A stretch of DNA of 64,000 bases from Pseudacidovorax sp. (GCF_017991995.1 NZ_JAGOPN010000006.1:186001-250000), one strand, 5' to 3'; positions 47,461 through 56,727 are shown, counted from the first letter of the stretch. Notes: generated by a model not told the origin, from the sequence alone. Translations and numbers: made by a program.

Positions 47461-48015
47461 TCAGTCGACCAGCTTGACCTCGACGCGACGCGCCCCCGCG
47501 TCGTCGCCCTGACCTGCGGCTGCGACGGCCGGCTTCTCCAGCGTGACCTTGTCCTCGGCCACGCCCAGCCCTACCAGCACGTCGCGCACGGTGATGGCGC
47601 GCTGCTTGGCCAGCTCTTCGTTCTTGGCCGGGTCGCCCGTGGTGTCGTGGTAGCCCGAGATGACCGCCTTGCGGCCGTTCTGCACGCCCTGCAGCACCAG
47701 GGCCAGCGCCTCGGCGGCGCCCGGGGCGATGTCGGCGCTGCCGGTGGCGAAGTAGAACTTCACCACGCCGCCTTCCACGCGCACGCTGGCGCCTTCGGGC
47801 ACCACGGCCACCACCGTCTCGGTGATGACGGCCACGCCCGTGGCGGGGGCCGCCGGAGCGGTGCTGGCAGTGCCGGCTGCGTCGGCATTGCCGCTGCCGG
47901 GCATGCCGTAGTGGTAGACCGCGGCGCCGATCGTCGTGGCGACGATCAGGGCGATGAGCACGAACACCAGGCCAAGGGCAAAGCGTTGCTGGGAGTCGTC
48001 GTCGGGGGTGGACAT
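47461..48015 (-). CDS. OmpA-family domain protein, inner-membrane anchored
   Basis: This 184-residue protein has a short cytoplasmic tail, one transmembrane helix (about 15 to 35, LGLVFVLIALIVATTIGAAV), an Ala/Pro-rich linker, and a C-terminal OmpA-like domain (about 95 to 184). The domain has VKFYFATGSADIAPGAAEAL and ISGYHDTTGDPAKNEELAKQ with RAITVRDVLVGLGV, the peptidoglycan-binding pattern, though the usual Asp-Arg pair is partly altered (HDTTG). It may tether the inner membrane to the cell wall. It is divergent from chaC, with a terminator after it. Confidence 0.85.
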   Translation of the reverse strand: MSTPDDDSQQRFALGLVFVLIALIVATTIGAAVYHYGMPGSGNADAAGTASTAPAAPATGVAVITETVVAVVPEGASVRVEGGVVKFYFATGSADIAPGAAEALALVLQGVQNGRKAVISGYHDTTGDPAKNEELAKQRAITVRDVLVGLGVAEDKVTLEKPAVAAAGQGDDAGARRVEVKLVD

Positions 48016-48049
48016 GAGGCTGCGTCTCTCGGGATGTTGAAGGGTGGCC

Positions 48050-48826
48050 ATGGAAGATGCCTTGGCAATAATGGGCCGCGTGAAGCCCGTTTCAGAAGCC
48101 GAAATTCTAGGTGCCACATCCCTGCCGCCCCTTGTCGGCGCGCATCCTCCGCCCGTGCGCGACCCCGGCCCGTTGCTCGAACGCACGATCGCCGAGTGGG
48201 GCGGCCATGACGACCTGTGGCTCTTCGGCTATGGCTCGCTGATCTGGAACCCGGGTTTCGACCACAGCGAAGCCCGGCCTGCCCAGGTGCGCGGCTGGCA
48301 CCGGGCCCTGAAGATGTGGAGCCGCGTCAACCGCGGCAGCATCGACAAGCCCGGCCTGGTCTTCGGCCTGCTCAGCGGCGGCAGTTGCCGCGGCATGGTG
48401 TTCCGCATTCCGCAGACCATCGCCCTGGAGACGCTGGGCCGCCTCTGGCTGCGCGAGATGCCCACCGGCGTCTACGACCCGCGCTGGCTGCACTGCCGCA
48501 CCGCGCAAGGGCCCGTGCGGGCCTTGGCCTTCACGCTGTCACGCAAGTCGCCCAACTTCACCGGCACGCTCAGCGAAGAGCGCTACCGGGAGATCTTCGC
48601 CACCGCCGTGGGCCGCTACGGCAGCTCGCTCGACTATGCACGGCAGACGCTCGAAGCCCTGCAGCGCCATGGCATCCGCGACTCTGCGCTGGCCCGTCTG
48701 TTGCGTCTGGCGACCCATTCACCGGCAGAAATGGCGACCTCCGCCGACAGCCAGGCACGCGCCGCATCGTTACACCTGAGCCCGTCCGATTCCCCTTCCT
48801 CACCCTCCAAAGGAACAATGCCATGA
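48050..48826 (+). CDS. chaC: ChaC-like gamma-glutamylcyclotransferase
   Basis: This 258-residue enzyme cleaves glutathione to 5-oxoproline and Cys-Gly in the cytosol. The substrate loop LWLFGYGSLIWNPGF is the ChaC signature, and the catalytic Glu lies in LREMPTGVYDPRWL. PNFTGTLSEERYREIFATAV is another family block. The ATG at 48050 is preceded by AGGG at five bases; an in-frame GTG at 48044 and ATG at 48071 are alternatives. A Ser-rich tail extends beyond the domain. The stop overlaps the sodC start by four bases, an unusual coupling of glutathione turnover and superoxide removal. Confidence 0.9.
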   Translation: MEDALAIMGRVKPVSEAEILGATSLPPLVGAHPPPVRDPGPLLERTIAEWGGHDDLWLFGYGSLIWNPGFDHSEARPAQVRGWHRALKMWSRVNRGSIDKPGLVFGLLSGGSCRGMVFRIPQTIALETLGRLWLREMPTGVYDPRWLHCRTAQGPVRALAFTLSRKSPNFTGTLSEERYREIFATAVGRYGSSLDYARQTLEALQRHGIRDSALARLLRLATHSPAEMATSADSQARAASLHLSPSDSPSSPSKGTMP

Positions 48827-49380
48827 CCCTCCGCTCCGCCCTGCCCTCTGCCCGCGTGCTGGCCGCCTGCACCCTCGCCGGCTCCAGCCTGCTGCTCGCC
48901 GCCTGCGCCGGCATGGGCATGGGCGCCTCGCGCGCCACGGCCACCCTGGCACCGACCGGCGCCGTGACGCCCAACCCGACCATGGGGCAGGTCACGCTCA
49001 CCGCCCTGGACCACGGCGTGCGCGTGGCCGGCGAGGTGCGCGGACTGGCGCCCGGCTCGGAGCACGGCTTCCACATCCACGAGAAGGGCTCGTGCGCCGA
49101 CAACGGCAATGCATCGGGTGGCCACTTCAACCCGGCCGGCGGCACGCACGGCAAGTTCGGCGCGCCCGGCAGCCATGCCGGCGAGCTGCCCAGCCTGGTG
49201 GCCGATTCCAACGGCGTGGCCCGCTTCAGCGTGGACATCCACGCCATCTCGCTGACCGACGGTGCCGCCAACAACGTGGTCGGCCGCGCCATCGTCGTCC
49301 ACAAGGACCGCGACGACTACACGACGCAGCCGGCCGGCAATTCCGGCCCGCGCATCGCCTGCGGCGTGATCACCCGCTGA
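48823..49380 (+). CDS. sodC: Copper/zinc superoxide dismutase, lipoprotein
   Basis: SodC dismutates superoxide in the periplasm. The 185-residue precursor has a lipobox LAAC with Cys28, so it should be membrane-anchored. Copper and zinc ligands are in HGFHIHEKGSCADNG, GGHFNPAGGTHGKFGAPG with SHAGELP, and AIVVHKDRDDY. The disulfide cysteines are in GSCADN and RIACGVI. The ATG overlaps the chaC stop by four bases (ATGA). AAAGGA lies 9 bases upstream. Length and motifs are complete. Confidence 0.94.
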   Translation: MTLRSALPSARVLAACTLAGSSLLLAACAGMGMGASRATATLAPTGAVTPNPTMGQVTLTALDHGVRVAGEVRGLAPGSEHGFHIHEKGSCADNGNASGGHFNPAGGTHGKFGAPGSHAGELPSLVADSNGVARFSVDIHAISLTDGAANNVVGRAIVVHKDRDDYTTQPAGNSGPRIACGVITR

Positions 49381-49387
49381 GGCAGCC

Positions 49388-50680
49388 TCAGAAGGCGGTG
49401 GTGATGGCGTCGACGACGTTGTAGGCCTCGTCCACCACCGGCATCCAGCGCCACTTGTCGAAGGTGGTGCAGGGATGCGAGATGCCGAGACCGACGCGCT
49501 CGCCCACCACCGGGGCGAGCGCGTCGTCGCTTTCGTCCCAGCGCAGGTAGGCGTGCTGGTCGTTGAGGGCGGTGATCTTCCAGCTGGCCGGTACGCCCGT
49601 GGGTGCCTGCGCACCGCGGACGGCCCGCGCGAAGGGAATGGGCATCGTGATGTCGAAGGAGACATCGCGCCGCCCGGCGGTGAGGATCGCGAGTCGCGGC
49701 TCGGGGCACGATTGAACCGCGGCCCAGACCTCCATGGCGGGGCGCAGCCCGTCCTCCGCGCAATCGCAGCCGATGCGCGCATTCACCTGGCCCACCATGC
49801 GGGTGTAGAAGCCGTGGTCGTGCGTCACGTAGCAGCCCGAGCGCAGCAAACCGCGCACCGGCCGCCCGAGTGCCGGCCGCAGGCGGCCCGCCACCAGGTC
49901 GAAGACGGCCGAGCCGCCGGCCGAGCACAGCACCTCGTCGGTGTCGAACAGGTCCTCGTCGGCGCACAGGCGGGCGACGGCCTGCACGCGGTCCATCAGG
50001 GCCGTGGCCAGCGCGGTGTCGGCGGCCGAGTCGCCCGTGGCCCACAGGCCTTCGTAGCACTCGATGCCCACCAGCCGTACCGCCGGGCTGGCGCCCAGCG
50101 CGCGGGCCAGGGCGATGGCCTCCTCCTGCGTGCGGCAGCCGGTGCGGCCGCCGTCCAGGCCGATCTCCAGCATCACCTCGAAGGGCCGGGCATCGGCATG
50201 CGCCGCAGTCCATGCCTCGATCAGCGCCAGCTGCGCGGTCGAGTCGACGAGGAAAACGACGCGCAGGCCCTCGTCCGCCGCCAGCATCTGCTGGATGCCG
50301 GCCAGATCCTCGTCCTGCATCACCTGGTTGGCGATGAGGCAGCGGCGCACGCCGGCCGCCACGCCGACGGCCAGTTGCGCGACGTTGGCGAAGGTGATGC
50401 CCCAGGCGCCGGCATCGATCTGCCGCGCGAACAGCTGCGGCGACATGGTGGTCTTGCCATGCGGCGCCAGGTCGATGCCCTGGCTGCGCACATAGCGCTG
50501 CATCCAGGCCAGGTTGTGGGCCAGGGCCTCGCGGCGGATCAGGGCCAGGGGCAGCGGCAGGTCGCCCGCCAGCACGTTCCAGCCGGCGGTGCCGATGGCG
50601 CTGCGGGCGCGCGGCGCCTGGGTGCGGGGATAGCCCTTGAAGGAGGCATCGAGAAGAGGATCGAGCAGTTCGGCAGTCAT
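49388..50680 (-). CDS. PLP-dependent amino acid deaminase / D-threonine aldolase-like (DSD1 family)
   Basis: This 430-residue protein has the alanine-racemase N-terminal fold. The PLP lysine is K76 in DLAPHGKTTMSPQLFARQ, followed by WGITFANVAQLAVGVAAG and LEIGLDGGRTGCRTQEEAI. The C-terminal domain has a metal-site pattern GERVGLGISHPCTTFDKWRW. Family members are D-threonine aldolases, D-serine dehydratases and related amino acid deaminases. The start MTAELLDPLLDASFKGYPRT is used. It is divergent from dgoK across 194 bases and may be co-controlled with it. The substrate is open. Confidence 0.85.
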   Translation of the reverse strand: MTAELLDPLLDASFKGYPRTQAPRARSAIGTAGWNVLAGDLPLPLALIRREALAHNLAWMQRYVRSQGIDLAPHGKTTMSPQLFARQIDAGAWGITFANVAQLAVGVAAGVRRCLIANQVMQDEDLAGIQQMLAADEGLRVVFLVDSTAQLALIEAWTAAHADARPFEVMLEIGLDGGRTGCRTQEEAIALARALGASPAVRLVGIECYEGLWATGDSAADTALATALMDRVQAVARLCADEDLFDTDEVLCSAGGSAVFDLVAGRLRPALGRPVRGLLRSGCYVTHDHGFYTRMVGQVNARIGCDCAEDGLRPAMEVWAAVQSCPEPRLAILTAGRRDVSFDITMPIPFARAVRGAQAPTGVPASWKITALNDQHAYLRWDESDDALAPVVGERVGLGISHPCTTFDKWRWMPVVDEAYNVVDAITTAF

Positions 50681-50874
50681 GATGGAAGAAGAGGCGCGCC
50701 CCGGACGCGGCGGCAGGAATGCCGGCGCGGGCCGGTGCGGCAGCCCTCCATTCTTGCCGGCCCCGCACGGCGCCGCCTGACCGGCCGCCGGGGCGCAGGG
50801 GCATGCGAGACTGCGCGGCCGTGGCGGCGCACTGCCCGCCACGCTTGGCCGTCCGTGGCGCAAAGGAAGAACTC

Positions 50875-51768
50875 ATGAGCTTCGTCGCCCTCGATTGGGG
50901 CACCACTTCGCTGCGCGGCGCGCTCCTCGCCGAGGACGGCCGGGTGCTGGAAGAGCGCAGCGCCCCGCGCGGCATCCTGCACCTGGACGGCGCCAGCTTC
51001 GCCGAGGTGTTCGAGGCCTTCACCCTCGACTGGATGGCCGTGCCCGGCCGCCGCTGCCTGATCGCCGGCATGGCCGGCAGCCGCCAGGGCTGGGTGGAGG
51101 CGCCCTACTGCGCCTGCCCCTGCGGCGCCGGGGACATCGCGCAACAGGTCGTGCCGGTGGTGCCCGGCCGCATCGACATGGTGCCGGGCCTGGTGGACCA
51201 CCAGTCCGGCGTGCCCGACGTGATGCGCGGCGAGGAGACGCAGATCCTGGGCGCCATGCGGCTCACCGGCCTGCGCGAGGGCCTCTTCGTGCTGCCCGGC
51301 ACGCACAACAAGTGGGCCCGCGTGGCCGATGGCCGGGTGACGGGCTTTCGCACCTTCATGACGGGCGAGTTCTATGCGCTGCTGTCGCAGCAGTCGATCC
51401 TGGCGCGCACGCTGCAGGCCGACGCGCCCCTGGTGCGGCAGGCCTTCCTCGACGGCGTGGACCGCGCGCGCCGGGCTGACTCGCCAGGCCTGCTGCACCT
51501 GGCCTTCGGCATGCGGGCGCTGTCGCTCTTCGACCGCCTGAGCCCTGCGGCGGCGGCCAGCTACCTCTCGGGCCTGCTGATCGGCGACGAACTGCGGGCC
51601 CAGCCGCTGCAACCCGGCGTGCCGGTGGTGCTGGTGGGCAGCCCGACGCTGACCGAACGCTATGCCCTGGCGCTGGACAGCGTGGGCGTGCCGGCCCGGC
51701 TGCTCGACGCCCAGGCCACCTGGGCCGGTGCGCATGCCTTGTGGCGCGCACGGCAGGCCGCTGGCTGA
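50875..51768 (+). CDS. dgoK: 2-Dehydro-3-deoxygalactonokinase
   Basis: DgoK phosphorylates 2-keto-3-deoxygalactonate in the galactonate branch of the Entner-Doudoroff route. The 297-residue protein begins FVALDWGTTSLRGALL, the kinase phosphate loop, and has GMAGSRQGWVEAPYCACP, VMRGEETQILGAM and LPGTHNKWARVADGRVTGFR, as in DgoK. AAAGGAAG lies five bases before the ATG at 50875. It is followed by dgoA after 165 bases that hold an interspersed dyad. No galactonate dehydratase lies next to it here. Confidence 0.93.
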   Translation: MSFVALDWGTTSLRGALLAEDGRVLEERSAPRGILHLDGASFAEVFEAFTLDWMAVPGRRCLIAGMAGSRQGWVEAPYCACPCGAGDIAQQVVPVVPGRIDMVPGLVDHQSGVPDVMRGEETQILGAMRLTGLREGLFVLPGTHNKWARVADGRVTGFRTFMTGEFYALLSQQSILARTLQADAPLVRQAFLDGVDRARRADSPGLLHLAFGMRALSLFDRLSPAAAASYLSGLLIGDELRAQPLQPGVPVVLVGSPTLTERYALALDSVGVPARLLDAQATWAGAHALWRARQAAG

Positions 51769-51820
51769 CATGCGCCGCGAACGCACCGCACCACTTCCAA
51801 TGCGGACCCGTGAACCTCTG

Positions 51821-51884
51821 CCCGTTCGGACTGAGCCCGTCGAAGCCTGGGCGCAAGCCCTTCGACAGGCTCAGGGCGAACGGG
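51821..51884. repeat. Interspersed inverted repeat between dgoK and dgoA
   Basis: Two arms of about 27 bases pair with a few mismatches: CCCGTTCGGACTGAGCCCGT... and the complement of ...GGCTCAGGGCGAACGGG. The half site TTCGCCCTGAGCCTGTCGAA is, from memory, a very common dispersed repeat in proteobacterial genomes. It splits two genes of one pathway and could fold in the mRNA. No T-run follows. Confidence 0.65.
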
Positions 51885-51933
51885 CTGGCTGACTGGCGTC
51901 GCGGGCTTTCTTTCCCTTCCGACCTCCATCTCC

Positions 51934-52578
51934 ATGACCGACCTGCTCCCCGCCTTCCAGCGCGCGCTCGCGCAACTGCCGCTCGTCGCCATCCTGCGCG
52001 GCCTCACGCCAGCCGAGGCGCCGGCCATCGGCCAGGCCCTGGTCGCATCCGGCTTCGGCCTGCTGGAGGTGCCGCTCAATTCGCCCGAGCCGCTGCAGAG
52101 CATCCGTCTGCTGCGCGAACAGTGCCCCGGTGCGCTGGTGGGCGCAGGCACGGTGCTGACGCCGCAGCAGGTGCGCGAGGTGCACGCGGCGGGCGGCCAG
52201 TTGATCGTGTCGCCCTGCTTCGATGCCGCGGTGGTGCGCGAGAGCGTCGCGCTGGGCATGGTCGCCCTGCCCGGCGTGCTCACGCCCACCGAGGCCTTCG
52301 GTGCACTGGCAGCGGGCGCCCATGCGCTCAAGCTCTTTCCGGCGGAGATGGCCTCGCCCGCCGCGGTGAAGGCGTTGAAGGCGGTGCTGCCGCGCGGCAC
52401 GCCGCTGCTGCCGGTGGGCGGCATCACGCCCGAGAGCATGGCCGCCTGGCATGCCGCGGGGGCGGATGGCTTCGGCATCGGCTCGGCGCTCTACAAGCCG
52501 GGCAAGGCGACCGCGGCGGTGGGCGAGACGGCCCACGCCTTCGTGGCCGCGTGGCGCGCCTCCGCCGCCCAGGCCTGA
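51934..52578 (+). CDS. dgoA: 2-Dehydro-3-deoxy-6-phosphogalactonate aldolase
   Basis: DgoA splits KDPGal to pyruvate and glyceraldehyde 3-phosphate. The 214-residue protein has catalytic E45 in LLEVPLNSPEP and the Schiff-base K133 in ALKLFPAE. The family opening LPLVAILRGLTPAEAPAIG and the phosphate site LPVGGITPESMAAWHAAGAD fit the DgoA branch rather than Eda (VPLNSP in place of VTLRTP). Its stop directly abuts the stop of the converging MobA-like gene. With dgoK it gives the two late steps of galactonate breakdown. Confidence 0.94.
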   Translation: MTDLLPAFQRALAQLPLVAILRGLTPAEAPAIGQALVASGFGLLEVPLNSPEPLQSIRLLREQCPGALVGAGTVLTPQQVREVHAAGGQLIVSPCFDAAVVRESVALGMVALPGVLTPTEAFGALAAGAHALKLFPAEMASPAAVKALKAVLPRGTPLLPVGGITPESMAAWHAAGADGFGIGSALYKPGKATAAVGETAHAFVAAWRASAAQA

Positions 52579-53142
52579 TCAGCCGCCGCGCGAATGCAGG
52601 AGCGACTCGGCGCGCGCCAGGTCGTCCAGCGTGTCGATGTCGGTCACCACGCCGGCATCGTCCACCGCCAGTTCGCGCACCGCGCCCCCCGCCCGCAGGG
52701 CCTTGAGCACGGGCGCGGCGCCCTGCTCGCCCGCCAGCGCCATCAGGGTCGGCCCGCTGGCCGCGCCGAAACCGACCGGATGGCCGCGCTCGCCCTGGAA
52801 CACCGGCTGCGCCGCGCCGCGGTCGTCCAGCGCCTCGGCCACCGCACGCAGCGTGGCCGGCAGCACCAGCGGCAGATCCGCCGGCAGCACCAGCCAGCCC
52901 GGCGCGTCGGCCGTCGCACGGACCGCCGCGGCAATGGAGTCGCCCATGCCGGGATGGCCGACGTCCTCCACATGCCACGGCAGGCCGCTCGCGCGGACGG
53001 CATCCAGCGTGCGGTCGATGACGCGGCGGCCGGCCAGCAGCGCCTGCAGCTTGTGCCCCGCGCCGCCCGAAGCGCGGAAGCGTTCGCCCCGGCCGGAGGC
53101 CAGCACCAGCACGACGGGCAGGCGTTCGGGATTCATGGTCAT
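52579..53142 (-). CDS. MobA-like nucleotidyltransferase
   Basis: This 187-residue nucleotidyltransferase resembles MobA/MocA-type molybdenum cofactor transferases. Its N-terminal loop [20 protein letters not shown] is the NTP-binding motif, followed by [17 protein letters not shown], with the metal Asp in PADLPL, and the late [12 protein letters not shown]. Such proteins attach CMP or GMP to molybdopterin, often near molybdoenzymes, but none is visible here. The start overlaps the bestrophin-like stop by four bases. An internal ATG at 53136 is an alternative start. Confidence 0.85.
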   Translation of the reverse strand: MTMNPERLPVVLVLASGRGERFRASGGAGHKLQALLAGRRVIDRTLDAVRASGLPWHVEDVGHPGMGDSIAAAVRATADAPGWLVLPADLPLVLPATLRAVAEALDDRGAAQPVFQGERGHPVGFGAASGPTLMALAGEQGAAPVLKALRAGGAVRELAVDDAGVVTDIDTLDDLARAESLLHSRGG

Positions 53143-54050
53143 GTCAAGACGTGATCGCGGGGTTGCGGCTGCGGTGGCCAGTCGGCGTCGCCGATGGATT
53201 CGCGCACCGAGGTCTCGATGCTCCAGCAGATGGCGTCGAGCGCCAGGTCGTTGGGCGCCTCGCCGAAGGGCTCCTCGATCTCCGAGCCCAGCGCCTCCAG
53301 CGCGAAGAAGGTGTAGGCGACCAGCACCACGATCACGGGCGTCATGGGCCCGATGGCGTCCACCAGCCCGAAGGGCAGCAGCAGGCAGTACAGGTAGATG
53401 GTGCGGTGGATGATGACGCTGTAGGTGAAGGGGATCGGCGTGTTGGCCAGGCGCTCGCAGCCGCCGATGGCGGCACCGATGCGGTCCAGCGGGCCTTCCA
53501 GCGCCGGCACGATGGCGGCCTCGGCGCGGCCCTGGGCGCGCAGGTCGCGCAGCCATTCGCCCGCCATCATCAGCAGCATCGCCGGCCGGTAGCGTGCCGC
53601 CATCACGCGCTGGGCCTCGGCGGCCGGCAGCAGGCGCACCAGATCGGCGGCAGGGTCGGTGCCGCGCAACTGGTGGCGCAGCGCATGCACCAGCGCGATG
53701 AGGCGCAGCGCCAGCACCCGCGCCTCGCCGCCGCCCTCGGCCAGGGTCAGCGCCTGCCGCACGGCGGCCCGGCAGTCGATGAGCAGCGCGCCCCACAGCA
53801 TGCGCGCCTCCCACCAGCGGCCATAACTCGTGCTGTTGCGAAAGCCCAGGAAGATCGCCAGCGTCAGCCCGATCAGCGAGAAGGGCACGAAGTTCATCGG
53901 CACCTTCCAGCGCAGCACCTGGCCGTGCAGCAGCGTCACGACCACGGCCAGCGCCAGGGTCAGGGTCAGCTGCGGCAGGATCTGCGAAAGGATGGAGCCG
54001 CGCCAGACGAAGAGCAGGCGCAGCCAGTGCGGGCGGGGGCGGACGATCAT
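53139..54050 (-). CDS. Bestrophin-like (YneE/RFP-TM) membrane channel
   Basis: This 303-residue integral membrane protein is of the bacterial bestrophin homologue family (YneE-like), forming pentameric ion channels. Hydrophobic helices lie near residues 20 to 40, 55 to 75, 215 to 235 and 240 to 260. Family motifs are [40 protein letters not shown] and the end segment [19 protein letters not shown]. It is coupled by a four-base overlap to the MobA-like gene, an odd pair with no known link. It is divergent from pdxH by 60 bases. Confidence 0.9.
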   Translation of the reverse strand: MIVRPRPHWLRLLFVWRGSILSQILPQLTLTLALAVVVTLLHGQVLRWKVPMNFVPFSLIGLTLAIFLGFRNSTSYGRWWEARMLWGALLIDCRAAVRQALTLAEGGGEARVLALRLIALVHALRHQLRGTDPAADLVRLLPAAEAQRVMAARYRPAMLLMMAGEWLRDLRAQGRAEAAIVPALEGPLDRIGAAIGGCERLANTPIPFTYSVIIHRTIYLYCLLLPFGLVDAIGPMTPVIVVLVAYTFFALEALGSEIEEPFGEAPNDLALDAICWSIETSVRESIGDADWPPQPQPRDHVLT

Positions 54051-54110
54051 GGGCGGCCGATGTTAGGCCTCGTCAAGGCGCGGCCTTCCACAGCACGGAC
54101 AATGCCCGCC

Positions 54111-54758
54111 ATGAGCGATCTGAAGACCTCCCTGGCCGACCTGCGCAAGAGCTACGAGCGGGCCGAACTCGACGAAACCCACAGCGCCGCCGACCCGCTG
54201 CTGCAATTCGAGCGCTGGCTCGGCGAGGCCATCGCCGGCCAGGTACCCGAGCCCAATGCCATGACGCTGGCCACCGTCGGCAGCGACCTGCGGCCCTCAA
54301 CGCGCATCGTGCTGATCAAGGGCTACGACGCGCGGGGCATCGTCTGGTTCACCAACTACAACAGCCGCAAGGGGCAGGAGCTGGCGGGCAACCCCTTTGC
54401 CGCGCTGCAGTTCCACTGGGTCGAGCTGGAGCGCGTGGTGCGCATCGAAGGCCGGGTGGAAAAGGTCAGCGACGCGGAAAGCGACGCGTACTTCGCCAGC
54501 CGCCCGCTGGACTCGCGCATCGGCGCCTGGGCCAGCCCGCAGAGCCAGCCCATCGACGGCCGCGGCGTGCTGGTGGCGAATGCGGCCAGGTACAGCGCCA
54601 AGTTCCTGCTCAACCCGCCGCGCCCGCCGCACTGGGGCGGCTATCGGCTGGTGCCGGAGCGCTGGGAGTTCTGGCAGGGCCGCAAGAGCCGGCTGCATGA
54701 CCGGCTCTGCTACCAGCAGGAAGGCCAGGGCTGGGTCAAGACGCGTCTGGCACCGTAG
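54111..54758 (+). CDS. pdxH: Pyridoxamine 5'-phosphate oxidase
   Basis: PdxH makes pyridoxal 5'-phosphate from the pyridoxine or pyridoxamine phosphate with FMN and oxygen. The 215-residue length is typical. Conserved parts are [40 protein letters not shown], the [19 protein letters not shown] stretch, [16 protein letters not shown] and [20 protein letters not shown] with RLHDRL. The ATG at 54111 is used; one three codons upstream (54102) is also in frame. The 3' end overlaps the converging EamA gene by 23 bases. Confidence 0.96.
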   Translation: MSDLKTSLADLRKSYERAELDETHSAADPLLQFERWLGEAIAGQVPEPNAMTLATVGSDLRPSTRIVLIKGYDARGIVWFTNYNSRKGQELAGNPFAALQFHWVELERVVRIEGRVEKVSDAESDAYFASRPLDSRIGAWASPQSQPIDGRGVLVANAARYSAKFLLNPPRPPHWGGYRLVPERWEFWQGRKSRLHDRLCYQQEGQGWVKTRLAP

Positions 54759-55629
54759 GGCCGACAGCACCACGCCCGACTCCGGCACGCCGGCTGCGCG
54801 CGCCGGTGAGGGCCAGCGCCGCCAGCAGGATGAGCGCCCCGCCGGCCGCGGCACCGGCCGACAGCCGCTCGCCCAGGAAGGCCACGCCCAGCCCCACGGT
54901 CACGACCGGCTCCAGCGTGGAGAGCACGGCCGCCTGCGTGGGCCCGACACGGCGCAGGCCGGCCACGAAGGCCGCGATGGCCACCACCGTGCCGAAGAGG
55001 GCCAGCGCCAGCATCGCGCCCCAGCCGGTGGCTCCTTGCGGCCAGCGGATGCCCTGGCACATCGCCAGCCCCAGGTAGCAGGCGGCCGCCGTGCCCAGCA
55101 CCACTGTCGAGGCGGCCAGGCTGTCCACCGGCGGCTGGGCCCGGCTGCCGAGCAGGATGTAGGCCGAATAGCACAACGCCGAGGCCAGCGCCAGCAGCAG
55201 GCCGGTGGCCGTGCCCGCGATGGCGCCGCCCAGCACCAGGCACAGGCCTGCGGAAGCCAGGCCCAGGCACAGCGCCTCGGCCGCACCGAAGCGGTCCAGT
55301 CCCAGCGCCGCCGCGGCCAGCGCCACCAGGATCGGATAGACGTACAGCAGCAGCGCGACCGTGGCCGAGGACGCATGGTGCAGCGCGCTGAAATAGGTCC
55401 AGGCCATCAACGCATAGGCCAGCCCCATGAGCATCGCATTGGCCAGGGCGCGCCCGGCCGGAAAGCGCGCGCCACGCGCCCACGCCAGCCCTCCCAGTAA
55501 TACCGCCGCCAGCGCGAAGCGCAGCATCAGCAGGCTGTGGGTGTCCATGCCCTGGGCATAGAGCACCTTGGCGAAGAGGGCCATGGCACCGAAGCCCAGG
55601 GCGGAAAGAAGAACGAGCAGTGCGCCCAT
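54736..55629 (-). CDS. EamA-family (DMT) metabolite exporter
   Basis: This 297-residue inner-membrane protein has ten helices in two EamA repeats. The first repeat starts [20 protein letters not shown] and contains [15 protein letters not shown]. The second has [15 protein letters not shown] and ends with [39 protein letters not shown], the canonical EamA motif. It overlaps pdxH tail-to-tail by 23 bases. A LysR gene diverges from it across 167 bases and probably regulates it. The exported compound is unknown. Confidence 0.92.
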   Translation of the reverse strand: MGALLVLLSALGFGAMALFAKVLYAQGMDTHSLLMLRFALAAVLLGGLAWARGARFPAGRALANAMLMGLAYALMAWTYFSALHHASSATVALLLYVYPILVALAAAALGLDRFGAAEALCLGLASAGLCLVLGGAIAGTATGLLLALASALCYSAYILLGSRAQPPVDSLAASTVVLGTAAACYLGLAMCQGIRWPQGATGWGAMLALALFGTVVAIAAFVAGLRRVGPTQAAVLSTLEPVVTVGLGVAFLGERLSAGAAAGGALILLAALALTGARSRRAGVGRGAVGPTVPDAS

Positions 55630-55757
55630 GACGGTCCTGAAGTGTGGAAGGGTGCGGCGCCGTCGCACCTTGGAACGGCCGACGGCGGATGACTCAGCCA
55701 GAATGAGCCTTTGCCCCCGCGTTGCCACTGTAGGGCGGCCCGGAGGTTCACGGCAAA

Positions 55758-55781
55758 CCAAAGCATTGGCGGCTGAGCCGC
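55758..55781. promoter_or_regulatory. Dyads in the EamA / LysR divergent region
   Basis: CCAA-AGCA-TTGG (55758-55769) adjoins GCGGC-TGA-GCCGC (55769-55781), ending 15 bases before the LysR start. Paired short inverted repeats here fit a LysR binding region. Confidence 0.35.
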
Positions 55782-55796
55782 AACCGGATTGAGGCT

Positions 55797-56726
55797 ATGA
55801 CCCGCATGCTTCCTCCCCTTCCCGCCGTACGCGCCTTCGAGGCGGCGGCGCGCCACGGCAGCTTCGTGCGTGCCGGCGACGAGCTCTGCGTCTCGCCCGG
55901 CGCCGTCGGCCACCAGGTGCGCCTGCTGGAGGACTGGCTCGGACGCCCGCTCTTCGTGCGCCGGCCGCGGGCCGTCGAGCTGAACGAGGCCGGGCGCCGC
56001 TACCTGCAGGGCGTCGGCGTCGTGCTGGACGAGTTGGAGCGCGCCTCCGCCGCCCTGCGCCACGCGGCGGACGACCACGCGCTGACCGTCACCGCCCTGC
56101 CCTCCTTCGTCACGCGCTGGCTCATGCCGCGGCTGGGCGGCTTCCGGGCGCAGCATCCGCAGGTGGACCTGCGGGTGCTGGCGTCCATCCCGCCGGTGGA
56201 CTTCGCCCGCGACCAGGTCGACCTGGCGTTGCGGCTGGGCCGCGGGCCCTATCCCGGGCTGGTGGCCGAGCCGCTGCTGCCCGAGACCTACATCGCCGTC
56301 GGCCATCCATCGCTGGCAGCCTCCCTGGCCGCGCCGGGGGATGTACTTGCCGCCACGCTGCTGCACGACGACCCCGAGCCCCGCATCCCCGAGCAGGTGG
56401 ACTGGCCGCACTGGTGCGTCGCCCAGCAGTTGCGTGTTCCGGGGCGGCGTCTGCGCCAGGGGCTGCGCTTCTCGCACACCTACCTCACGCTGGAGGCCGC
56501 CGCGGCCGGCGAAGGCGCCGCGCTGGCCTCGGACGTGCTGGCCGCCGACGCCCTGGCCCAGGGCCGGCTGGCAGTGCTCCCGGGCCAGCCCGTGCCCGGC
56601 CCCTATGCCTACCACCTGGTGCACCCGCAGGATGTGCTGGACCGGCCCGCAGCGCGCGCCTTCTGCGACTGGTTGCGGCAGGAGGCCGCGCAGTTCCGCG
56701 AGGCGGCGGCGGCGCTGACGGCGTGA
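55797..56726 (+). CDS. LysR-family regulator, GcvA-like
   Basis: This 309-residue regulator has PPLPAVRAFEAAARHGSFVR and AGDELCVSPGAVGHQVRLLE, the GcvA-like helix-turn-helix. The effector domain has LTVTALPSFVTRWLMPRLGG, FRAQHPQVDLRVLAS, and DQVDLALRLGRGPYPGLVAE, which are characteristic of this subgroup. GAGG precedes the ATG at 55797. It is divergent from the EamA exporter, its likely target, and abuts the sensor kinase gene tail-to-tail with one base between. Confidence 0.92.
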   Translation: MTRMLPPLPAVRAFEAAARHGSFVRAGDELCVSPGAVGHQVRLLEDWLGRPLFVRRPRAVELNEAGRRYLQGVGVVLDELERASAALRHAADDHALTVTALPSFVTRWLMPRLGGFRAQHPQVDLRVLASIPPVDFARDQVDLALRLGRGPYPGLVAEPLLPETYIAVGHPSLAASLAAPGDVLAATLLHDDPEPRIPEQVDWPHWCVAQQLRVPGRRLRQGLRFSHTYLTLEAAAAGEGAALASDVLAADALAQGRLAVLPGQPVPGPYAYHLVHPQDVLDRPAARAFCDWLRQEAAQFREAAAALTA

Positions 56727-56727
56727 A

